Shown here: positions 1-7,969 of the stretch, piece by piece
How the letters are laid out: the number at the start of each line of letters is the position of its first letter
Numbering within the stretch: the first letter of the stretch is position 1
From: a virus
DNA length: 41,023 bases
Virus record (IMG/VR): IMGVR_UViG_3300044796_000653
Coordinates: 1 to 41,023 of that record
Direction: 5' to 3' (one strand)
The notes under the pieces: generated by a model
The model's database searches: none
What the model saw: only the letters and a program-made list of their open reading frames with translations
What the model was told of the DNA's origin: nothing
Program-made: the position numbers and the translations under genes

Positions 1-1281
1 ATGGCAAATGTGTGGTTGAACGGACTGTTGTCTTTCCTCAAGGCATCGCCGACACCGTTTCATGCCGTGCAGAACATGGCGGTGCAATTGATGGCGGCCG
101 GCTTTGTCGAATTGCGCGAAGCGCAACGTTGGGATTTGCAGCCGGGACAAAAATATTTTGTCACGCGAAATGATTCCGCGCTGGTTACTTTCATCTATGG
201 CACGCATCCGCTGGCAGAATATGGCATACGCATGGTCGGCGCACACACCGACAGCCCCTGCCTGAAGGTCAAGCCGCAACCGGAACTCCTGCGCAACGGT
301 TACTTCCAGCTCGGTGTCGAGGTCTACGGCGGCGCACTGCTGAACCCGTGGTTTGACCGCGACCTGTCGCTGGCCGGGCGCATCACCTATGTGAACAGCC
401 GGGGTGCTATCGGCAGCCTGCTGGTGGATTTTGAAAAACCGCTGGCGGTGATTCCGAGCCTGGCTATCCATCTTGATCGCGATGCCAACAACGAGCACGC
501 CATCAACGCACAAAACCATTTGCCGCCGGTGTTAATGCGCAGCGAAAACAAGGCGGATTTCAGGCAGTTATTGCTTGAGCAGGTTTCCGGCATCGCCGGT
601 GATATTGCGAAAGTGCTCGATTACGAACTGGGTTTCTACGATGTGCAGGCACCTGCGCTGCTTGGCCTGAACCAGGAGTTCATAGCCAGTGCGCGCCTCG
701 ATAACCTGCTCAGTTGTTACACCGGCTTGCAGGCGCTGTTGCATCACGGCGATGCGCTCCAGCAAAGCGTCTTGCTGGTGTGCAATGACCACGAAGAAGT
801 CGGCAGCCAGTCCACCAGCGGAGCGGACGGCAATTTCCTGCAAACCGTGCTGGAGCGCTGGATGCCCGATGCGGAGGAACGCGCACGCGCGTTTAATGCG
901 TCGATGATGATCTCCACCGACAATGCGCACGCCTTGCACCCGAATTACAGCGACAAACACGACGCCTGCCATGCGCCAGTCATGAACGGCGGCCCGGTGA
1001 TCAAGGTCAATGCGAATCAGCGCTATGCGTCGAACAGCGAAACCCAGGCGCTGTTCCGCCATTGGTGCGAGCAGGAAAATGTGCCCGCGCAAAGTTTTGT
1101 CGTGCGCAGCGATATGGCCTGCGGTTCGACGATAGGCCCGATCACCGCCGCCGCGCTCGGCGTCAAGACGGTCGATGTCGGCGTACCGCAGCTGGCCATG
1201 CACTCGATCCGCGAACTCTGCGGTGCGCGCGATCCTGAATATTTGTGTCGCGTCCTGCAACGTTTTTACCGCGGAACTTGA
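1..1281 (+). CDS. apeB: M18 family aminopeptidase
   Basis: Cytosolic zinc aminopeptidase that removes N-terminal residues from peptides. The 426-residue length is normal for the family. Recognisable M18 signatures are AHTDSPCLK (H82 as metal ligand), the CNDHEEVGS block near residues 261-269 with the catalytic and ligand acidic residues, [12 protein letters not shown] near 305-316, and a C-terminal block with [15 protein letters not shown]. The ORF begins exactly at the first base of the window, so its upstream region cannot be seen. It ends 52 bp before the tRNA-Leu gene. It looks like ordinary host chromosome and marks the left flank of the integrated DNA. Identification is confident; the substrate preference (acidic or broad) is not readable. 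Confidence 0.93.
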   Translation: MANVWLNGLLSFLKASPTPFHAVQNMAVQLMAAGFVELREAQRWDLQPGQKYFVTRNDSALVTFIYGTHPLAEYGIRMVGAHTDSPCLKVKPQPELLRNGYFQLGVEVYGGALLNPWFDRDLSLAGRITYVNSRGAIGSLLVDFEKPLAVIPSLAIHLDRDANNEHAINAQNHLPPVLMRSENKADFRQLLLEQVSGIAGDIAKVLDYELGFYDVQAPALLGLNQEFIASARLDNLLSCYTGLQALLHHGDALQQSVLLVCNDHEEVGSQSTSGADGNFLQTVLERWMPDAEERARAFNASMMISTDNAHALHPNYSDKHDACHAPVMNGGPVIKVNANQRYASNSETQALFRHWCEQENVPAQSFVVRSDMACGSTIGPITAAALGVKTVDVGVPQLAMHSIRELCGARDPEYLCRVLQRFYRGT

Positions 1282-1333
1282 GTTGCCGCGATAGCGCGAC
1301 TAGACTACGCGCCTGCTCATTTCCCGCGCTTTT

Positions 1334-1422
1334 GCCCGAGTGGTGGAATCGGTAGACACAAGGGACTTAAAATCCCTCGACTGGAAACAGTCGTGCCGGT
1401 TCGATTCCGGCTTCGGGCACCA
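1334..1422 (+). tRNA. tRNA-Leu (anticodon UAA), integration target
   Basis: Class II tRNA with an encoded CCA end (1420-1422). The acceptor stem is GCCCGAG paired with TTCGGGC, with a G-U wobble at the seventh pair. The anticodon stem is AGGGA/TCCCT (1361-1365/1373-1377) with loop CTTAAAA, giving anticodon TAA at 1368-1370. The long variable arm CGACTG-GAAA-CAGTCG is a perfect 6-bp stem. The T arm reads CCGGTTCGATTCCGG. The anticodon loop to 3' end is repeated, with changes, at 35930-35986, so the 3' half present here was probably delivered by the prophage. Confidence 0.97.
1366..1379 (+). repeat. attL core (anticodon loop of tRNA-Leu)
   Basis: CTTAAAATCCCTCG is identical to 35930-35943 and spans the anticodon loop and the 3' side of the anticodon stem, a common crossover place for tyrosine integrases. 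The homology continues imperfectly through the whole tRNA 3' half (7 differences in 57 positions). Confidence 0.85.
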
Positions 1423-1426
1423 ATAA

Positions 1427-1439
1427 AATCAACAGGTTG
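1427..1439 (+). promoter_or_regulatory. Candidate IHF site in the left attachment arm
   Basis: AATCAACAGGTTG matches the IHF consensus WATCAANNNNTTR exactly. It lies 5 bp after the CCA end of the tRNA. An equally good match lies at the same distance from the second tRNA half (35991-36003). The host factor would bend the DNA between core and arm sites in the integrase complex. Confidence 0.6.
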
Positions 1440-1481
1440 CAATGTAATCAGTTGGGTGCGATGTGCAGTGAAAATTGTAAA

Positions 1482-1506
1482 GTGGCCGGTGAAGTGGCCG
1501 GTTTGC
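1482..1506. repeat. Integrase arm-type sites, left end
   Basis: Two direct copies of GTGGCCGGT start at 1482 and 1494, spaced 12 bp. The 25-bp block containing both recurs at 35783-35807 with a single difference. Paired 9-bp direct repeats near both ends of the element, close to the integrase gene, are what arm-type integrase binding sites look like. Confidence 0.75.
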
Positions 1507-1512
1507 AATTCT

Positions 1513-2598
1513 TCACTCCATTTCGCTGTGCAGATTGATCGAGTCCAGCGGGTTTTTTCCCGCGACATCGCGCAAATGGTCTGGCGCAAGGTGCGAATAT
1601 CGTTGCGTCATCTGGATGGTTTTGTGACCGAGAGCTTTATTCAGCCGCAGGAAATCACCGCCGTTGATCATGTAGTGGCTGGCAAAAGAATGCCGAAGAA
1701 CGTGAGAAAGCTGGCCGGGCGGCAACACGATTGCAGCTTTCTCAACCGCCGCCTGGAACGCGGCATAAGAGCCACCAAAGATCGGTTCGTTGATCGCCTT
1801 GCCATCGCAAAATGGCTTCAGCCGCGCAGCCAGTGCAGCGCTGATCGGCAGCTGGCGGGATCCAAAGTTTTTAGTCTTGGTGTACGTCACTCGATTGGTT
1901 TCAAAATCAACTTGGCCGCGCGTCATCGATTCGGCCTCGCCCCATCTCGCACCGGTTGAAAGGCACAAGCGCGTGATGCAACCGACAAACTCATTCCTGC
2001 TTTCATCGACGGCCGCTAGTAATAATTTTATTTCGTCATTGGTCAAATATCGCGCGGTGCTATCATCGAGTGGGATCAGCCGCACACTGGCAAATGGATT
2101 TTCACCGCGCCACTCGCGCATCTCAATGGCCTTGCCAAAAACGGCTTTCAAATAAGCGTGTTCGTGATTCACTGTATTTTCTGAAACTTTTATTTTGCGG
2201 CCTTGTTGCAAACGCTCTGATCCGGTTTGAACGGGCACAACAATTTCACCAGCTAGGCGAACCCTTCGGTAGTTCGTCCACAGTGTTGGAGTCAAATTTC
2301 GCAACAGCGGATTTCTCATTCCCCGGCAGGAAAAATAGAGTTTTTTTAAACGCGCTTCGCCGTCGCGCAGCGTGTGCCCGTGCGCAGAAAACCACCAATC
2401 AATCAGCTGCTTTAAATTCCGGTTATCGTTTTTTTTTGCAATTGATTGCCCAATGTCCGCTTTGTTGAGTATCTCGCGTTCAATAGCGCGTGCTTCTATT
2501 TTTGTATCAACGGTTTTACGCACACGCTTGCTGACTGCTGCGTGTTCCGGCCTCACATCGACAAACCACTTGCCGTTTTTCAGTTGCCGGATAGGCAT
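1513..2598 (-). CDS. int: Tyrosine-recombinase phage integrase
   Basis: Catalyses site-specific integration and excision between the phage site and tRNA-Leu. The 361 residues include an N-terminal segment of the P2/HP1 integrase type (MPIRQLKNGKWFVDVRP) and the catalytic set R218 (STGAR), H299-x-x-R302 (SHVLRH), H325 (LGHK) and nucleophile Y334 (QRYSH). The gene reads toward the tRNA and ends next to the arm-type repeats. Its ATG at 2598 lies two bases after the repressor stop codon (TAATTATG), so translation is probably coupled to the repressor and both come from the leftward promoter. Confidence 0.95.
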   Translation of the reverse strand: MPIRQLKNGKWFVDVRPEHAAVSKRVRKTVDTKIEARAIEREILNKADIGQSIAKKNDNRNLKQLIDWWFSAHGHTLRDGEARLKKLYFSCRGMRNPLLRNLTPTLWTNYRRVRLAGEIVVPVQTGSERLQQGRKIKVSENTVNHEHAYLKAVFGKAIEMREWRGENPFASVRLIPLDDSTARYLTNDEIKLLLAAVDESRNEFVGCITRLCLSTGARWGEAESMTRGQVDFETNRVTYTKTKNFGSRQLPISAALAARLKPFCDGKAINEPIFGGSYAAFQAAVEKAAIVLPPGQLSHVLRHSFASHYMINGGDFLRLNKALGHKTIQMTQRYSHLAPDHLRDVAGKNPLDSINLHSEME

Positions 2599-2600
2599 AA

Positions 2601-2936
2601 TTATGCGTGCGGGATTGGTGGCAGGCGCTTTTCCAGATTGTAGCCTGTCGGTATATTGTTTTTTTTGATGTTGAACACCATACGCTTTGCCAGTTTCCGG
2701 TCGTCGGTTTTCATTTCATCAAAATCAACGTCACCATCAAAAGTCAGGTAGCGCGAAAAGTACGGGAATTGTTTGCAAGCCTTAGCGAACACATCATCAG
2801 TCATCCGCTGCTTGTGCTGTTCGATATTCTTCAATCGGTCGTAATCAATCCCCAGGGCCGCTGCGAATTCTTTTTGTGTCAATCCGGTCAGGGTGCGCAG
2901 CCCCTTTAGCCGTTCACCCGCTGTTGTTGCCGTCAT
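2601..2936 (-). CDS. HTH phage repressor (CI/C-like)
   Basis: Small XRE-type DNA-binding protein of about 111 residues. A helix-turn-helix near residues 12-45 contains LTGLTQKEFAAALGIDYDRLKNIE, the classic pattern of Cro/CI-family proteins. The ATG at 2936 is preferred over an upstream GTG (2942) because AGGG lies six bases before it. It is divergent from the Cox-like gene across a region with palindromic TTTACTC-containing sites, so it most likely maintains lysogeny and controls both promoters. There is no peptidase domain, so induction would not follow the LexA/CI self-cleavage route. Confidence 0.8.
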   Translation of the reverse strand: MTATTAGERLKGLRTLTGLTQKEFAAALGIDYDRLKNIEQHKQRMTDDVFAKACKQFPYFSRYLTFDGDVDFDEMKTDDRKLAKRMVFNIKKNNIPTGYNLEKRLPPIPHA

Positions 2937-2970
2937 ATACACCCTATCAAGTAACTACTCTACGGTACGC

Positions 2971-2999
2971 ATTCTTTGCTTCATTTTACTCGCAGTCAA
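2971..2999 (-). promoter_or_regulatory. Candidate leftward promoter for repressor-integrase
   Basis: On the minus strand, TTGACT (2999-2994) and AAGAAT (2976-2971) are separated by 17 bp. The spacer and -35 edge contain a TTTACTCGC half-site also found in the operator at 3127-3145, which suggests autoregulation. The -10 box is weak. Confidence 0.45.
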
Positions 3000-3087
3000 G
3001 TATTTAATGCTTCCTTAAGCTCAATAAGATAACAAAGTCAAGTGTTGAAAAAATAATATTTACATCGAATTTACTCTGATTTACCCG

Positions 3088-3117
3088 TTGACAAGTAAAA
3101 TTTACTCCTCGTATCAT
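3088..3117 (+). promoter_or_regulatory. Early rightward promoter with operator in the spacer
   Basis: TTGACA (3088-3093) and TATCAT (3112-3117) with an 18-bp spacer point toward the Cox-like and primase genes. The spacer contains the palindrome AGTAAA-A-TTTACT (3094-3106), where bound repressor would block RNA polymerase. Confidence 0.65.
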
Positions 3118-3126
3118 TGCCGCGTC

Positions 3127-3145
3127 GCGAGTAATTCTTACTCGC
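3127..3145. promoter_or_regulatory. Candidate repressor/Cox operator
   Basis: Perfect inverted repeat with 8-bp arms, GCGAGTAA-TTC-TTACTCGC, just downstream of the early -10 box. Related TTTACT(C) words occur at 2985, about 3070 and 3101, suggesting one protein binding several sites across the divergent region. Confidence 0.6.
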
Positions 3146-3166
3146 AAAATCGCCGGAGCAGAACAA

Positions 3167-3493
3167 ATGAACGACCAAATAACCAAAGAGCGCGCAATCA
3201 ACGAGGCTATTGAGAGACTCAGGCAGGCGCAGCATAGCAACCTGATAACCACTGACGAGCTGGAAAAAATCATGGAGGTTGCCAGGAATTTGCTGGGAAA
3301 AACCGGCCCCGAATGCACGATGGACGAATGGGCTGGTTTAACCGGGCTTACACGCCGAGCGGTTGAAAGCACCGTTGCTCGCGGCCACCTGCCCGTCGTG
3401 CGTCGCGGCAAGCGTGTGTTTGTCAACGTCGCGGCGATCACCGTAGACAACATCCTGCAAGCCGTGCGCGAAGGTTTTATCAACGCCGCCTGA
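3167..3493 (+). CDS. Cox-like HTH regulator / excisionase
   Basis: A 108-residue protein, first gene of the rightward early operon. The C-terminal half (about 52-100) has a winged-helix-like segment, MDEWAGLTGLTRRAVES followed by RGHLPVVRRGKRVFVNV, as in excisionase and Cox-type proteins that read DNA through a helix and a basic wing. The N-terminal half is helical and charged. GGAG lies 8 bases before the ATG. In P2-like phages the gene at this place (Cox) represses the lysogenic promoter and directs excision. That role is inferred from position and fold, as similarity to P2 Cox is not obvious by eye. Confidence 0.65.
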   Translation: MNDQITKERAINEAIERLRQAQHSNLITTDELEKIMEVARNLLGKTGPECTMDEWAGLTGLTRRAVESTVARGHLPVVRRGKRVFVNVAAITVDNILQAVREGFINAA

Positions 3494-3548
3494 TCCCAGT
3501 CCGGGAAGCTAATCCAGCGAATTATAAAACCTGACACAGGCGGCAACA

Positions 3549-6263
3549 GTGAAAAGCCAGAACATCGAAACAGACATCGTTCACACGCTCGAACACGACG
3601 CGCAGCTGAAGTTCAAGAAAACCAAGGGGAAATATTTAACCGGCGGCACCTGCCCGGAATGCGGATTTGCGGAAATGTTTATCGCCAAAGATAAACCCTA
3701 CGTGCTGCGCTGCAACCGCGCAAACAATTGCAGCTACACAGAAACAACCAGAGACCGCTACCCAGAGCTGTTCAATAATTTTTCTGAACGCTTCCCAGCT
3801 ACGAAACAAAATCCACGTGCCACCGCCGATGCCTACATGGAAAATAATCGCGGCTTTCCCCTGCAAAAAATAGCAGGCTGGTATGAACAGGAAAAGCACC
3901 GGCCAAAGTGGAGCGATAAAACATTTGATACCGTGCGCTTTTATTTCAACGCAGAACGCACGCGCTACTGGGAGCGTTTGATCGACTGCACCAAAGATGG
4001 CGTGCAGCGTTTTAATATCGGTGGTGATCGCAAAACTCTGCAACCGGGTGATGCTGATTATGATGATATGCACGGCACGCTGTACAAGGGCGAAGCCTGG
4101 CAGCCACCAGGGCAGGAAATAAAAGACGGCGACAGCGTTTACTGGGTCGAGGGCATCTTCCACGCTATCGCATTGTGGCTGCACGGCTACAAAGTCGTCG
4201 CAGGAATCGCAGCAGGCAATTACCCGGAATTGTTTTTGCGGCCGTACTACGGAAAAAGCATCACCTGGTGCCTGTGCCTGGATGACGATAAAGCCGGGCG
4301 GGATTACATGGCCAGCCACAGCAAAAAGCTAGGCGCAAAAAAAGAACAGTGGAAAATGTTTCTCACTGGCGGCAAAAAGGACTGGGACGATCTGCACCGC
4401 GACAACAAGATAACCGAAAAATTCCTGGATGACTGCGAATACCGTGGTCGCCTGCACAACGCAGAGAACATCACACACAAGGCCTACATTTACTTTTGCA
4501 AAAACCGAATGCAGCGCACCGTGATGGATTTTGCCAATCGCTATTGGTCAATCACCGTAGAAACAGACAAGCTGCAAAAGGATCTGAATGGCACCGAAGG
4601 TGCAAAGGAGATCGATCTAAAAAGCGAATCAGGCTATGAGTTATTCAAGGCGCATTGCAGCGTCTACACCATCAGCAATTGTCGTCCGGTTTTTCTTTAC
4701 ACGCAGCAGGACAAAACAACCAACGAGCGTCAATATTTTTTCAACGTCGCATTTCCGCACGCCGGGCCAGACGTTCAGATGGCCATCGATGGCAGCATGA
4801 CCGACGCACCCAGCGCTTTTAATAAAGCGTTGTTGAGCAACACGCCCGGCGCAACATTCGACGGCAACGCCATGCAGTTGAAGGTGTTGCGTGATCGCTG
4901 GTTCGATGGTCAGTTGATCCAGGTGAATACGGTTCCGTTTGTGGGCTATTACAGAGAGGCTGCGCTGTATGTATTCCAGGATTTCGCCTATCAGGAAGGC
5001 AAAGAACTGAAGCTCAACGAGCAAAAATATTTTGATGCCAGGCAGTGCAAAATAAAAACCACGTTCAAGGGCTTCCACGTCGTCAAATCAAACGATTTCA
5101 GCAGCGATTGGTTTGAAAACTTTGGCAAAGTGTTCGGTTACAACGGCATTGTCGCGCTGGCGTTTTGGACAGGCTCCCTGTTCGCAGAACAGATCCGCCG
5201 GGATCTCGGCCTGAAATCATTTCCATTCCTGGAATTAACCGGCGCACCCGGTTCAGGTAAATCAACACTGATCGAGTTTTTGTGGAAATTGCTTGGCCGC
5301 GATGATTACGAAGGGTTTGATCCCGGCAAAGCATCCTTTGCCGGTCGCACCAGGGCATTCAGCCAGGTGGCCAACATGCCGGTGGTGCTCATCGAATCAG
5401 ATCGCGATGAAAGTGGCGCAAAAAAAGGTGTGTTTGATTTCGAGGAACTGAAAACAGCCTACAACGGCCGCGCCATCCGTGCCACCGGCGCATTCACGCG
5501 CGGCAATGAAACAGAGGAGCCGCCCTTCCGTGGCTCCATCGTCATCTCACAGAACGCACAAGTGGATGCCAGCGAAGCTGTTTTAACCCGCATTGTGCGC
5601 TGCAACTTTACCGATAAGCACTTCACGCCAGAAACAAAAGCTCTATCGGTTTTTTTTGAATCAGCAGAAGTCGAAAAGTTTTCCGGCTTCCTGCCCGCTG
5701 CGCTCAAGCAAGAAAAGGCTTATCTGGAAAGGTTCCTTCAGCACTATTCGCGCATCGAAAAAGAGTTCACTGCCACCAAACAAATAAAAAATCAGCGCGT
5801 TATCAAATGCCACGCCATGGTCGCGGCAATGGGCCACTGCCTTCCACTGCTGTTTCCGCAATTTCAATCACACCTCGAACAATACACCAACCATGTGTTC
5901 AACAGCGCCATCGAAGGTCAGCGGCGCATTAACGATGATCATCCCTACCTGGCTCAGTTCTGGGAAGTGTTCGACATGCTGAACCACGCAAACGATAACG
6001 ACGGCATGTACAAAACGGAAAAGCTGAATCACTCCAAGGATGCCAACATCATCGCACTATCGCTGCCACACGTGTATCAAGAGGCGGCCAACAAACGGCT
6101 AGAGCTGCCATCGCAAGCGGAAATCAAAAAACTTTTGCCCGGTGGCCGTGTGTTCAAGCACATCGGCATCAAGTCCACCCGATCAGTAATCTGGGATGGC
6201 CGTAACGTCAAATGCTGGGTTTTCAAAAATCATGCCAACAAGGTGGAGGATGCAAAACCATGA
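3549..6263 (+). CDS. Bifunctional primase-helicase replication protein
   Basis: A 904-residue phage replication protein. Near the N terminus is a zinc ribbon (C35, C38, C55, C61). A TOPRIM primase core follows, with the conserved glutamate in WVEGIFHA (E201) and acidic cluster LDDDKAG (D245-D247). Further on is a P-loop ATPase with Walker A GAPGSGKST (565-573) and Walker B VVLIESD (612-618). It would lay primers and unwind DNA at the phage origin. Start is GTG 3549 with AGGCGG six bases upstream. The gene ends at the left edge of a dense repeat array, the probable origin. Confidence 0.88.
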   Translation: MKSQNIETDIVHTLEHDAQLKFKKTKGKYLTGGTCPECGFAEMFIAKDKPYVLRCNRANNCSYTETTRDRYPELFNNFSERFPATKQNPRATADAYMENNRGFPLQKIAGWYEQEKHRPKWSDKTFDTVRFYFNAERTRYWERLIDCTKDGVQRFNIGGDRKTLQPGDADYDDMHGTLYKGEAWQPPGQEIKDGDSVYWVEGIFHAIALWLHGYKVVAGIAAGNYPELFLRPYYGKSITWCLCLDDDKAGRDYMASHSKKLGAKKEQWKMFLTGGKKDWDDLHRDNKITEKFLDDCEYRGRLHNAENITHKAYIYFCKNRMQRTVMDFANRYWSITVETDKLQKDLNGTEGAKEIDLKSESGYELFKAHCSVYTISNCRPVFLYTQQDKTTNERQYFFNVAFPHAGPDVQMAIDGSMTDAPSAFNKALLSNTPGATFDGNAMQLKVLRDRWFDGQLIQVNTVPFVGYYREAALYVFQDFAYQEGKELKLNEQKYFDARQCKIKTTFKGFHVVKSNDFSSDWFENFGKVFGYNGIVALAFWTGSLFAEQIRRDLGLKSFPFLELTGAPGSGKSTLIEFLWKLLGRDDYEGFDPGKASFAGRTRAFSQVANMPVVLIESDRDESGAKKGVFDFEELKTAYNGRAIRATGAFTRGNETEEPPFRGSIVISQNAQVDASEAVLTRIVRCNFTDKHFTPETKALSVFFESAEVEKFSGFLPAALKQEKAYLERFLQHYSRIEKEFTATKQIKNQRVIKCHAMVAAMGHCLPLLFPQFQSHLEQYTNHVFNSAIEGQRRINDDHPYLAQFWEVFDMLNHANDNDGMYKTEKLNHSKDANIIALSLPHVYQEAANKRLELPSQAEIKKLLPGGRVFKHIGIKSTRSVIWDGRNVKCWVFKNHANKVEDAKP

Positions 6264-6300
6264 AAATATTTCAAAAAAGTAGTGGGGTCTTCGGAAACAG

Positions 6301-6567
6301 GTTACAAAAGTTACGCGGAGAAAAAATAGCGATTTTAGCCTACAAAACAAGGCATTTTTGCAAAAAAGGCCAAGGTTACAAACAGGTGGCCGAAAAGTTA
6401 CAGAAGTTACACACACTATTATTGGTGGTCTATTTCAAAAAACAAAAACTCTTTATTTATCAACGGTGTAGCTTTTCTGTAACCTCGTGTAACTTTTGCG
6501 CGGTTACAAAATCGTCCAACGGAATCAATGGCTTGGGTGTGTTTTTTGGCCTTGTAACCAATGTAAC
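6301..6567. repeat. Paired GTTAC/GTAAC repeat array, candidate replication origin
   Basis: The 330 bp between the primase-helicase and the next gene hold ten copies of GTTAC or its complement. GTTAC occurs at 6301, 6310, 6375, 6397, 6406 and 6503; GTAAC at 6479, 6489, 6554 and 6563. Eight form pairs 9-10 bp apart: two pairs as GTTAC on the left and two as GTAAC on the right. They flank an AT-rich, repeat-free centre (about 6411-6470). Inverted iteron-like pairs around an AT-rich core beside the replication gene suggest an origin. Confidence 0.55.
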
Positions 6568-6593
6568 CAGTTTGCGCCAAGGTGGAAAATAAT

Positions 6594-7169
6594 ATGCGCT
6601 ACTTGCATGGCTGTCCGGTGCCCTACGAACGGTGGGAAATCCAACGCAAACATTGCCTGGCGCGGCATATTTTGGCCAAGGTAAAGCCCGGCTATTACCG
6701 CATGTGGCTCACGCATGTTGTCGATAACGATGGCATCACTGCGCGCCCGCGCAGCCCGCAGCCAGGGGAAAAATACCTGCAATCGATGAAAAATTATTTG
6801 CGCATCAACCAGCACGTTCTGGCCGCGCAAAAGGAATCAGGCCTGTCGCCAGAAGGGGACTTCCTGCACTACTGGAAGCGCGGCATCGATCTGGTCGGCA
6901 TCTCGGCATTCAGCATCTCGTTATCACACCACCATGCAACAACCATTTACCAGCTGCTGCCACCAGGCTTGGATCGCGTTAAAGAAGCCATGCACGGCAT
7001 GAATCAATCGCAGCGCGTTGTGATGGCCGCCATGTACACGCTCTACGATCCAGACATCGGCTACACGCTGCCAGCAGAATATCGTTTCTCTGTAAAGAAT
7101 TTAGCTGATTTAAGTCCCGAGCAGATGCACGTTTTAACCGGTTTGTTTTATACCTTCAACACCATTTGA
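6594..7169 (+). CDS. Phage protein of unknown function
   Basis: A 191-residue protein that I do not recognise. The ATG at 6594 is chosen over an in-frame GTG at 6582 because AAGGTGG sits about 8 bases before it. The sequence is soluble in character, with a basic, aromatic-rich N terminus (YERWEIQRKHCLARH) and a helical C-terminal half. No catalytic motif, membrane segment or zinc cluster is visible. It is the first gene after the origin-like array and 8 bp before the next gene, so it belongs to the early operon and could act in replication control. Confidence 0.7.
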   Translation: MRYLHGCPVPYERWEIQRKHCLARHILAKVKPGYYRMWLTHVVDNDGITARPRSPQPGEKYLQSMKNYLRINQHVLAAQKESGLSPEGDFLHYWKRGIDLVGISAFSISLSHHHATTIYQLLPPGLDRVKEAMHGMNQSQRVVMAAMYTLYDPDIGYTLPAEYRFSVKNLADLSPEQMHVLTGLFYTFNTI

Positions 7170-7177
7170 GGTGATGT

Positions 7178-7552
7178 ATGGCACAAAGAACGGCTGTCGA
7201 ACAATTGCAAGATAAAGTGCTGCAAAAATTCACAATTGTCGAAGCGCACTTATTCAAACTGCAACACAGTTTTGAAATCAATTTTGAACATCTGTTGCCG
7301 TGGCTGGATAAACACGGCATCAGCTACCTGCCTGCACTAAAAACCTATCCATACATCCGGCTTGGCTGCGCAATCTACTTTGCCAAAAAAGAAAAAACAG
7401 TGGCTATTGATTACGAACTCGATTACCACGCCGAAAGCGCAGACGGCGCGGCCTGGCGCACGCATGAAAGCCACGCCTTCTGTGCATGGCCAGCGCCTTA
7501 CTTGCAAGAATTTTTATCAGCGGAATTTGGCATTGTGGATACCCCGCACTAA
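7178..7552 (+). CDS. Phage protein of unknown function
   Basis: A 124-residue protein with a strong ribosome site (GAGGTGATGT directly before ATG), 8 bp behind the preceding gene and surely co-transcribed with it. An N-terminal helical part is followed by an alternating strand-like segment (YIRLGCAIYFAKKEKTVAIDYELDYH). No motif that I can assign. It is soluble and acidic toward the end. Confidence 0.7.
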   Translation: MAQRTAVEQLQDKVLQKFTIVEAHLFKLQHSFEINFEHLLPWLDKHGISYLPALKTYPYIRLGCAIYFAKKEKTVAIDYELDYHAESADGAAWRTHESHAFCAWPAPYLQEFLSAEFGIVDTPH

Positions 7553-7619
7553 TTTTTTGCGCGTTTACGGGTGCGCGCAGAAAAGTTTTTCAACACACCC
7601 TCTATTTGGAGATTAAAAA

Positions 7620-7913
7620 ATGAACCAAAACATCAACATCAGCGTGCCTTGCTGCCACAACGGCAAACACTACAAGGGCATCACCGTGCGCAGCGGTGTG
7701 TCGTTCGATATGGTAGATAACTGTAGTGGCGGTAAAGCACTTCAGTTTTCCAACACGCAACTGGAAAACCCGCCAACACCAAACGTCGGTGCCATCAGCG
7801 CAGCGGTTACGGAAGATGCCGTCTGCGATCAATATCTGCAACTGTTCCCGGTTGTTGCCGATACCGACGCGCAAGCGGCCGCAGCCACACAAACCGCACA
7901 AGTAGCGGCATAA
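7620..7913 (+). CDS. Small phage protein of unknown function
   Basis: A 97-residue protein with GGAG 8-9 bases before the ATG. Three cysteines in the first half (CCHNGKHYKG and DNCSGG) and an alanine-rich tail (AQAAAATQTAQVAA) are the only notable features. The cysteines do not form a clear zinc-finger spacing. A GC-rich hairpin follows 7 bp after the stop. Confidence 0.6.
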   Translation: MNQNINISVPCCHNGKHYKGITVRSGVSFDMVDNCSGGKALQFSNTQLENPPTPNVGAISAAVTEDAVCDQYLQLFPVVADTDAQAAAATQTAQVAA

Positions 7914-7920
7914 CCCCAAC

Positions 7921-7944
7921 GCCCGCCGCCACCAAGGGGCGGGC
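7921..7944 (+). terminator. GC-rich hairpin, weak terminator or processing site
   Basis: GCCCGCC (7921-7927) pairs with GGCGGGC (7938-7944) around a 10-nt loop. It is followed by only three T, so termination would be partial; it could instead stabilise the upstream transcript. Confidence 0.4.
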
Positions 7945-7969
7945 ATTTACCACAACTGGAGACACCCAA

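Noticed and set aside
568-1260. Long 230-codon ORF antisense to the aminopeptidase gene
   Set aside because: Shadow frame of a well-recognised gene; no independent ribosome site or domain.
1317-1589. Minus-strand ORF across the tRNA and attL
   Set aside because: Contains antisense tRNA-Leu translation (SRNRTGT) and covers arm-type sites; not coding.
6260-6592. 110-codon ORF starting ATGA at the primase-helicase stop
   Set aside because: Its codons mainly translate the GTTAC/GTAAC repeats and AT-rich core; the composition is unlike a protein and the repeat geometry explains the sequence better.
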